Positions 58,527 to 64,000 of a stretch of DNA of 64,000 nt are shown piece by piece; position 1 is the first letter of the stretch; each line of letters opens with the position of its first letter. The notes under the pieces were generated by a model that worked only from the letters and a program-made list of their open reading frames with translations, ran no database searches and had not been told where the DNA came from. Made by a program: the position numbers and the translations under genes. Source of the stretch: Enterobacter dykesii (GTDB taxonomy: Bacteria; Pseudomonadota; Gammaproteobacteria; Enterobacterales; Enterobacteriaceae); assembly GCF_008364625.2 (NCBI RefSeq), contig NZ_CP126604.1, positions 3,410,001-3,474,000 of the forward strand, written 5' to 3'.

Positions 58527-58579
58527 TGCCTTGAATTTGTCCCGCGAAGTCCGAAGAGAACTAATTAAATCCGAACCTT

Positions 58580-58632
58580 TTAGGCACCTTGTTAGGCACC
58601 TCATAAAGCTTTATTGTTTTTGAGGTGCCTAA
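58580..58632. repeat. Repeated TTAGGCACCT sites upstream of the integrase
   Basis: The 10-mer TTAGGCACCT occurs at 58580-58589 and 58592-58601 in direct orientation (12 bp apart). It recurs inverted at 58623-58632; with the second copy it makes an 11-bp inverted repeat TTAGGCACCTC / GAGGTGCCTAA. Clustered repeats just before an integrase gene next to attL are typical of arm-type sites, or an operator for int. Confidence 0.6.
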
Positions 58633-58650
58633 AACTATGGAAACTCGGCA

Positions 58651-59892
58651 ATGGCAAGACAAACTAAACCTCTCTCCGTTAAGGAAATCGAATCTGCCAA
58701 ACCCAAGGAAGCGGACTATGTGCTCTATGATGGCGATGGCCTTGAGCTACTGATCAAATCCAGCGGAAGTAAAATCTGGCAATTTCGCTACATTCGCCCT
58801 GTCACCAAGAAGCGTGCGAAGAAGAGCATAGGCCCCTACCCGGCAGTTACGCTTGCAGATGCTCGAAGCTATCGAGCAGAATCCCGCTCTCTCCTGGCAA
58901 AACAAATCGATCCTCAGGAGCATCAGCAAGAACAACTTCGCAGTTCGCTGGAAGCCAAAACCAATACTTTCCAGCTCGTAGCTGAACGATGGTGGAATGT
59001 GAAGAAAGCCAGCGTAACCGAGGACTATGCCGACGATATCTGGCGCTCTCTTGAAAGAGATGTCTTTCCTGCAATTGGCGACATTAGCGTTACAGATATT
59101 AAAGCTCACACACTGGTTCAGGCCGTCCAACCGGTTCAGGCCAGAGGAGCACTGGAAACCGTTCGTCGCCTGTGCCAACGCATTAATGAGGTCATGATCT
59201 ATGCCCAAAACACAGGGCTAATTGATGCGGTTCCTAGTGTCAATATTGGAAAGGCATTCGAGAAGCCGCAGAAGAAAAACATGCCCAGCATTCGTCCCGA
59301 TCAGTTGCCTCAGCTGATGCAGACAATGCGAACAGCTAGCATTAGCCTTTCAACACGATGCCTGTTCATGTGGCAACTTCTTACCATTACCCGCCCTGCC
59401 GAAGCGGCTGAAGCCCGTTGGGAAGAGGTAGACATGGAAGCACGAGAATGGAAGATCCCTGCATCACGTATGAAAATGAACCGTGACCATACCGTCCCAT
59501 TGTCAGATGAAGCAGTGGCTATTCTGGAAATTATGAAGCCGTTGAGCGGCAATCGGGAATTCATTTTTCCCAGCCGTATCAAACCAAAGCAACCAATGAA
59601 TAGTCAGACGGTTAACGCATCACTAAAGCGTGCGGGCTTCGCCGGAGTGCTGGTTTCGCATGGCCTGCGATCTATCGCCAGTACGGCCCTTAACGAGCAA
59701 GGCTTCCCACCAGATGTGATTGAAGCAGCACTTGCTCATGTGGACAAGAATGAGGTGCGTCGTGCTTACAACCGTAGCGATTATCTTGAGCAGAGACGAC
59801 CACTGATGCAATGGTGGGCTGATTTTGTGAATAAGGCCGACAGAGGGGGCATTGTTGAAAACGAAATAAGGGAGTTCAAACTGGTGGTCTGA
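58651..59892 (+). CDS. CP4-57-type tyrosine integrase
   Basis: This 413-residue tyrosine recombinase has the P4-type DUF4102 arm-binding domain (about 1-90, LSVKEIESAKPKEADYVLYD), a core-binding domain (about 105-195) and a catalytic domain. The catalytic set is complete: R248 (TITRPAEA), H337 and R340 (SHGLR), H363 and Y373 (AYNRSDYLEQRR). It stands about 200 bp after ssrA in the same direction. Length equals the CP4-57 integrase (IntA) of E. coli K-12 as recalled. It should insert the element into the 3' end of ssrA. No second copy of the ssrA end is seen in the window, so attR lies beyond it. Confidence 0.95.
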   Translation: MARQTKPLSVKEIESAKPKEADYVLYDGDGLELLIKSSGSKIWQFRYIRPVTKKRAKKSIGPYPAVTLADARSYRAESRSLLAKQIDPQEHQQEQLRSSLEAKTNTFQLVAERWWNVKKASVTEDYADDIWRSLERDVFPAIGDISVTDIKAHTLVQAVQPVQARGALETVRRLCQRINEVMIYAQNTGLIDAVPSVNIGKAFEKPQKKNMPSIRPDQLPQLMQTMRTASISLSTRCLFMWQLLTITRPAEAAEARWEEVDMEAREWKIPASRMKMNRDHTVPLSDEAVAILEIMKPLSGNREFIFPSRIKPKQPMNSQTVNASLKRAGFAGVLVSHGLRSIASTALNEQGFPPDVIEAALAHVDKNEVRRAYNRSDYLEQRRPLMQWWADFVNKADRGGIVENEIREFKLVV

Positions 59893-60119
59893 GTTGCTAG
59901 CGAACTACAGCGGAAGAATGGAGTGGGGCGAGCAGAAATTGCATAATGACTCGAGAACAATCTGAAGAACAATTCAACTAGCAGACCTGGCGATTTTTGT
60001 CTAGCACAAAATTGCCAAGTGAAGAGCCAACCAACGTCGCAAAACCTGCAATTAGTTTAGCGAAGAACCCAGTGCGAGTCTGTTTAGAGATAGTAAACAT
60101 TTCCTGCAGGCTTTAGTGC

Positions 60120-60125
60120 TATAAT
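60120..60125 (+). promoter_or_regulatory. Possible -10 element before the first cargo gene
   Basis: TATAAT lies 30 nt before the ATG of the gene at 60155. The -35 is not convincing. The rest of 59893-60119 is A+T-rich and shows no gene. Confidence 0.35.
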
Positions 60126-60154
60126 TGATATCTTAATTTGGGATCTGGAATGTC

Positions 60155-61387
60155 ATGTCAAATAATAAAAAGCATCCTTCTGAAAAACAAGGTTCGACAA
60201 GAAAGAACAAAACAAACGAGTTGTGTATATCCTATCTTCAAACTAAGTGGCGGAATATCTTAACCACAAGATTCGCCTATTTTTTTGAAAAGTCCACCCA
60301 AAGTAGTCAGCGCATGGAGTTGATAATAGACTGTATGATAAAAGGTCTAGAGTCACGCTTCTGGAAGTTTTCGGACTTGAAGGATACTCAGTTCAATACG
60401 CAAGTCATGCTTCCTGATATAGGTGTATATTCCCAGCGAATTGCAGAGATGCTGTTTTACTGCCGGCTTTTGGAGATGGGCTTCGTCGATATTAAAAGCA
60501 AAGATGCTGGGCCTGACTTTACCGCAGAGAAAAATGGTGAGACTTTTTGTTTTGAAGTGGTCACGCCAACACCGCAAGATTCTATCAGAGAGCTTATTGG
60601 ACGAAGCAATCTAGTGCCTGAAGAACGAGACTTAGTGTTTCGTGAGCGTTTGTTGTCAGTCACATCAGCTATAAAGGCGAAATTAAAGCAGTTCGAAACT
60701 CATAAATCGGCAGGACACGTACCAGAAGGTGCCCACTATATAGTCGTTGTTAATGATTCACTGCTGCTACCCTATGACCAACCCTGGTATGGGGCGAAGG
60801 CTGAACTCTGCTTTGGTGACAGTACTTTACCGATAGCAGTGGATGCGACGTTAGGTTCTGGAGACATCGATTTCACTGATTTTCTGGGTGAAGCACCTTC
60901 GAAGAATGATAGTGACGAGTTTCAAAACCTCGTAATGAGGAGCAACTTTAGCATTTCAATCAATGGGGGGAAGCCGGTTGCTCCGGAGAACTCTTTCTTG
61001 CGTATGAGAATCAGGGAGAAAATCCTAAGCCGAAAGAGCACCGGCACCGTCATGGTCGATATAGCAGAGTCTATAGGTGTTGCGGGAATTTATCAGATAA
61101 CATTGCGGGAGGACCTGATGTTCTACCGTTGCTTTAAATCTTGTCAGACTATAATGCCAGCTTCCGCACTGATTAGCTCGGTGAAGAATAAACATCTGGT
61201 CAGAAACTCGATAATTTCCACATCAACATATGCCAAGGATGAAGATCTAATTCAACCACTCATGTCACCTGCACGTATGTTTGGTTTCGAGCCACACGAT
61301 TTTAATAACCAAGCTGCTTACAACAGTTTTTTCAAACCTTTTTTGGAGGATGGTGAGTTTTACAGGCAACCTGACCCTCAAGATTAG
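60155..61387 (+). CDS. Uncharacterised protein with possible PD-(D/E)XK-like core
   Basis: This 410-residue protein is not recognised as any named family. The N-terminal 25 residues are basic and low complexity. Residues 95-140 read RIAEMLFYCRLLEMGF, GPDFTAEKNGETFCFEVVTP. A conserved-looking Glu in a helix is thus followed by Asp121 and Glu134 on adjacent strands, the spacing of a PD-(D/E)XK nuclease core, although the usual lysine is replaced by Val. The C-terminal half is beta-rich with no motif I know. No membrane segment or signal peptide is seen. Base composition is markedly more A+T-rich than the core genes. Position directly after an integrase fits mobile-element cargo. Confidence 0.65.
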   Translation: MSNNKKHPSEKQGSTRKNKTNELCISYLQTKWRNILTTRFAYFFEKSTQSSQRMELIIDCMIKGLESRFWKFSDLKDTQFNTQVMLPDIGVYSQRIAEMLFYCRLLEMGFVDIKSKDAGPDFTAEKNGETFCFEVVTPTPQDSIRELIGRSNLVPEERDLVFRERLLSVTSAIKAKLKQFETHKSAGHVPEGAHYIVVVNDSLLLPYDQPWYGAKAELCFGDSTLPIAVDATLGSGDIDFTDFLGEAPSKNDSDEFQNLVMRSNFSISINGGKPVAPENSFLRMRIREKILSRKSTGTVMVDIAESIGVAGIYQITLREDLMFYRCFKSCQTIMPASALISSVKNKHLVRNSIISTSTYAKDEDLIQPLMSPARMFGFEPHDFNNQAAYNSFFKPFLEDGEFYRQPDPQD

Positions 61388-61493
61388 TCGATAATTGAAG
61401 CTGTCAGCAGCGTTTATTGTTGGAGTAACAGGGGGATAATTTTAGCTATAAGATTCGCAAGCTAATTAATAACATACACATATGGAGTACATC

Positions 61494-62210
61494 ATGCAGA
61501 TGCATATCGCCCGGCGCCTTTCCGAGGCCATTGGTAGTTGGCTACACATGGAGTTTTGCTGTTATAGAGCAGGATTGTTTTCTGAAAGTTCATTAAAGGC
61601 CGCAGTGGGTCAGGTTCTTAGCTCATTCCCAATCCTAACGAAAGGTGAGCGCGTCCACGCGGATTTCCCTCACGAACTCTTAAATCCTAATGCTAAACCT
61701 GGCCGTAAGAAAGAACTAGACTTTGCACTAGTTCTTGCTGGGCGCGGAGTACCAAAACGAAATGCCCAAATTGCCGTAGAAGCAAAGTGGGCAGGTTCAT
61801 CACATTGCACTCCATCGAAAATCTTTCAGGATTTTTTGCGACTGTCGGAAATTAAACGAGGAGATCCCAATACTGTTTGTATTTTCGTGCTAGCAGGATC
61901 GCATCGACAGGTAACTAAACTCTTGAGTGGGATGCCCTTTACGTCCTCTGGCAAAAGAAATACTGGGGTAGGCTCATCCGGTAATGAGAGAAGACTAAGA
62001 CCCAATCATTCAAACATGGATCATCGGTGTTACTTTTCTAAACCAATTAAGGAGTTATCCTCTGCAGGCTTTACTCTTCCTGAGTCGTTTGTTTGCCAAT
62101 CACACGGCATACACCCACGTCAAACAGTTGGCGGTACCGTGGATTTTCAAGCGATAGCATGGGAAATTAAGTCTGTTTCCACAGACAGTCTCAACACAAA
62201 AGTTTGGTAG
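61494..62210 (+). CDS. Uncharacterised protein with PD-(D/E)XK-like motif
   Basis: This 238-residue protein is of unknown family. Residues of about 76-95 and 100-130 read KKELDFALVLAGRGVPKR and IAVEAKWAGSSHCTPSKIFQD. An Asp on one strand followed by E-x-K on the next is the active-site arrangement of PD-(D/E)XK nucleases, here with an intact lysine. I chose ATG 61494 because GGAG ends 6 nt before it; an in-frame ATG at 61482 overlaps that RBS. It follows the previous gene in the same direction by about 106 nt, so they may be expressed together. Confidence 0.65.
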   Translation: MQMHIARRLSEAIGSWLHMEFCCYRAGLFSESSLKAAVGQVLSSFPILTKGERVHADFPHELLNPNAKPGRKKELDFALVLAGRGVPKRNAQIAVEAKWAGSSHCTPSKIFQDFLRLSEIKRGDPNTVCIFVLAGSHRQVTKLLSGMPFTSSGKRNTGVGSSGNERRLRPNHSNMDHRCYFSKPIKELSSAGFTLPESFVCQSHGIHPRQTVGGTVDFQAIAWEIKSVSTDSLNTKVW

Positions 62211-62256
62211 GCCATGGCAATTATTCATTCCCTTAGTCCCCTAGAGGGGTGCCTTA

Positions 62257-62773
62257 ATGATAAGGTCAGGAAATAAAGCGATAAACAGCATTTATCCGCA
62301 GACGGAAGTCCAAATGTGCATTATTCACCAGATTCGCAACTCGATTAAATACGCTGCCTCAAAACATCACAAAGCGTTTATGGCTGACCTGAAGCCGGTC
62401 TACCGCGCGGTATCAAAAGAGGCGGTGGAAACGGCGCTGGATGAGTTGGAGAAAAATGGGCGAGCAGTATCCGGTGGTGCTTCAGTCATGGCGGTGAAAA
62501 TGAGAAAACGTGTCAGGCTATTTCCGTTATCCGGCAAATATTCGCAAGGTGATTTACACGACAAATTCCATCGAATCGGTGCATCATCAGTTCAGGAAGC
62601 TGACAAAAACCAAAGGCGCCTTCCCGCATGAAAAAATCCTGCTGAAGCTACTTTATCTGTAACTGATGAATGCGCAAAAAAAATAGACAATTCCTATCCA
62701 AAGCTGGAATTTGACATTGTCGCAGTTAGCCATTTATTTTGATTGGCGACTGAATAACGTGATGACGTTGTAG
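62257..62773 (+). pseudogene. Decayed IS256-family transposase fragment
   Basis: The translation contains the IS256-family segment EVQMCIIHQIRNSIKYAASK and AFMADLKPVYRAVSKEA. After a frameshift near 62457 it continues in another frame (GEQYPVVLQSWR, YPANIRKVIYTTNSIESVHH, FRKLTKTKGAF). In-frame stops interrupt the end (LKLLYL-stop, LMNAQKK-stop), and it finishes at a TAG at 62773. The catalytic N-terminal half is missing on the left. It is a dead remnant, a sign of past insertion-sequence activity in the cargo block. Confidence 0.85.
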
Positions 62774-62805
62774 AGCTTTTAACGTAACAAAGAATTCTAA
62801 ACGCT

Positions 62806-63672
62806 CTATTTTTTTCTGTGTACATTAGAATCAAATGCTAGTCTTACACTCTCAACGTTTCGTGACCAATATTTTAGAATAGTTTCCGCTAAAGCATCTT
62901 GGCTTGCATTTGCTAATCGGTATTTTTTACTTTGATTGTTAATCACAAAATCTGATGCTTCAACATATTCCCATAAAGGGTCAATAAGGTCATTCACTGC
63001 CGCAGCTTTACTTTTCCAACCACCTTGTGGTGCAAGTTCATTTATAAGGTCTACTAATTTCCTCTGAATAACAATGTATACCTCTGTTTTCTTCTCTCCC
63101 CCCTTCTTTCCAGCCTTAACTCTAACGCCTGATAGTTCTGATTGTTTATCAATGTAAACCTTGAACCAAACCATTCCGATACACTTATCAAATAGACTAA
63201 AAGAGGTATTTAATGCCCTTAGCGCGATGCATTCATTTTCCGATGCTACCGACTGCCCCCATTGATACAACATTGAAGCATTAAAAAGATGCGCAAAAAA
63301 TATGTCATCAATTCTGATGGGCTCGATAATTAATGGAAAAAAAGTCTCCCGATAAATACGACTCTGTAAGTCTCGCCAGCACTCCTGTACAGGATCATAT
63401 AATTCTGTGTACTCCTCTTTGAGCTGTAACATCCCATTAACAGTGTGACTTTGATAATCCCGAAGATGAGGTTCTGAGTACAACCTTACACGCGTACCCA
63501 CTTTTGCAGATTTCCAGTACTGTTCTCTCATTCTGGCTAGTTCTTCTTGCATTACCGAGTAGCTTTCATCAAGTATTTCAGCATATCTCTCCCACTTGCA
63601 GTGTGACATCTCCTCAGAGACTTCCTTTCTTTTCTGGCTAATTTCTTCACAAATTTCAGATATAGAAAACAT
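62806..63672 (-). CDS. Hypothetical protein divergent from alpA
   Basis: This 288-residue soluble protein is of unknown function. The N-terminal 60 residues are strongly charged and helical (EEISQKRKEVSEEMSHCKW), probably coiled coil; no catalytic motif is recognised. I chose ATG 63672 (MFSISEICEE) with GGTGA upstream; an in-frame TTG at 63693 is less likely. It has the same place, direction and similar size as yfjH in E. coli CP4-57 (minus strand, divergent from alpA), but I cannot confirm homology by eye. The gene is A+T-rich. Confidence 0.75.
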   Translation of the reverse strand: MFSISEICEEISQKRKEVSEEMSHCKWERYAEILDESYSVMQEELARMREQYWKSAKVGTRVRLYSEPHLRDYQSHTVNGMLQLKEEYTELYDPVQECWRDLQSRIYRETFFPLIIEPIRIDDIFFAHLFNASMLYQWGQSVASENECIALRALNTSFSLFDKCIGMVWFKVYIDKQSELSGVRVKAGKKGGEKKTEVYIVIQRKLVDLINELAPQGGWKSKAAAVNDLIDPLWEYVEASDFVINNQSKKYRLANASQDALAETILKYWSRNVESVRLAFDSNVHRKK

Positions 63673-63727
63673 TAATTCACCATATATCAACAAGTTAACT
63701 CTTGTAAAAAATGTCTTTTTGCTACCC

Positions 63728-63745
63728 GGATTTTTTGCAAAATCC
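63728..63745. promoter_or_regulatory. Palindrome in the hypothetical/alpA divergent region
   Basis: The inverted repeat GGATTTT-N4-AAAATCC lies midway between the divergent starts at 63672 and 63797, where an operator would be expected. Its binding protein is unknown. Confidence 0.4.
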
Positions 63746-63796
63746 TTTGATCATACTCTTACACAACCAAACTGAACTAATGCAAGGTAACTTAAC

Positions 63797-64000
63797 ATGA
63801 ACACATCCAACGTCAGAATCCTTCGTTTAACCGACGTCGTCAGCAAAATGGGCATAAGCCGCTCCACCATCTATGATTGGCTCAATCCAAAATCTTCGCG
63901 CTACGATGCATCTTTTCCCAAACAGCGTCGACTGGGTAAGCAATCTATCGGCTGGCTGGAAGCTGAGTTAGACGAGTGGCTTTTACTCCGTAGTCAAGTG
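63797..64000 (+). CDS. alpA: AlpA-family transcriptional regulator (runs off the window)
   Basis: The visible 68 residues begin MNTSNVRILRLTDVVSKMG and contain the MerR-like helix-turn-helix GISRSTIYDWLNPKSSRYDA and the AlpA-typical FPKQRRLGKQSIGWLEAELD. CP4-57 AlpA is about 70 aa, so almost the whole protein is present, but the stop codon is not in view. AlpA activates integrase expression and excision of CP4-57. Together with the ssrA-linked integrase it identifies a CP4-57/P4-like element. Confidence 0.9.
   Translation, partial: MNTSNVRILRLTDVVSKMGISRSTIYDWLNPKSSRYDASFPKQRRLGKQSIGWLEAELDEWLLLRSQV

Noticed and set aside
58447-64000. Search for a second copy of the ssrA 3' end (attR)
   Set aside because: I found no repeat of the GGTTCAACTCCCGCC-CCACCA end within the window; the right junction must lie outside.

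Overview
The window is a chromosomal segment of an enterobacterium. Gene order, protein sequences and the rRNA operon follow the Escherichia coli K-12 interval from murP to ssrA almost gene for gene. Proteins are close to but not identical with those of E. coli, the core is GC-rich, and lineage-specific genes sit between conserved neighbours. Together with the 16S sequence this suggests Enterobacter or a close relative such as Lelliottia. The genus call is an inference from memory, not from a search.

Region by region: 1-2232 carries the divergent MurNAc utilisation genes (murP partial, murQ, murR). 2279-2539 is a ferredoxin (yfhL). 2536-9000 is a minus-strand run, acpS-pdxJ-recO-era-rnc-lepB-lepA, with the RNase III autoregulatory hairpin upstream of rnc. 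9186-11869 is the sigma-E operon rpoE-rseA-rseB-rseC with its sigma-E promoter. nadB (NadR box), trmN6, srmB, grcA (tandem FNR sites), ung, yfiF, trxC, tapT, patZ, pssA, yfiM and kgtP follow. 26101-31415 is a complete minus-strand rRNA operon (16S, tRNA-Glu, 23S, 5S, with P1/P2 and terminator) in the rrnG position. 31539-42577 holds clpB, pgeF, rluD, bamD, raiA, the attenuated pheL-pheA unit, an SMP-30 lactonase-like gene, and the TyrR-controlled aroF-tyrA operon. 42203-44977 is the yfiL-yfiRNB c-di-GMP module. 44980-46808 is a lineage-specific PepSY/DUF2946 pair. 46926-48919 is the rpsP-rimM-trmD-rplS operon, then ffh, ypjD, corB, grpE, nadK, recN, bamE, rnfH-ratA, smpB and ssrA (tmRNA).

From 58447 the sequence becomes accessory. 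A CP4-57-type tyrosine integrase follows directly after ssrA and an AlpA-type regulator begins at 63797, so a P4/CP4-57-like integrative element has its left end here and runs off the window. Between integrase and alpA, in clearly more A+T-rich DNA, lie two uncharacterised proteins that each show a possible PD-(D/E)XK nuclease core, a decayed IS256-family transposase fragment, and a divergent hypothetical protein. This cargo block is the best candidate in the window for an undescribed (possibly anti-phage) system.

The rest is housekeeping: ribosome and tRNA maturation (rnc, era, rimM, trmD, rluD, trmN6, tapT, smpB/ssrA), envelope stress and outer-membrane assembly (rpoE operon, bamD, bamE, lepB), heat shock (clpB, grpE, both with sigma-32-like promoters), aromatic amino-acid synthesis, NAD synthesis and DNA repair (ung, recO, recN).
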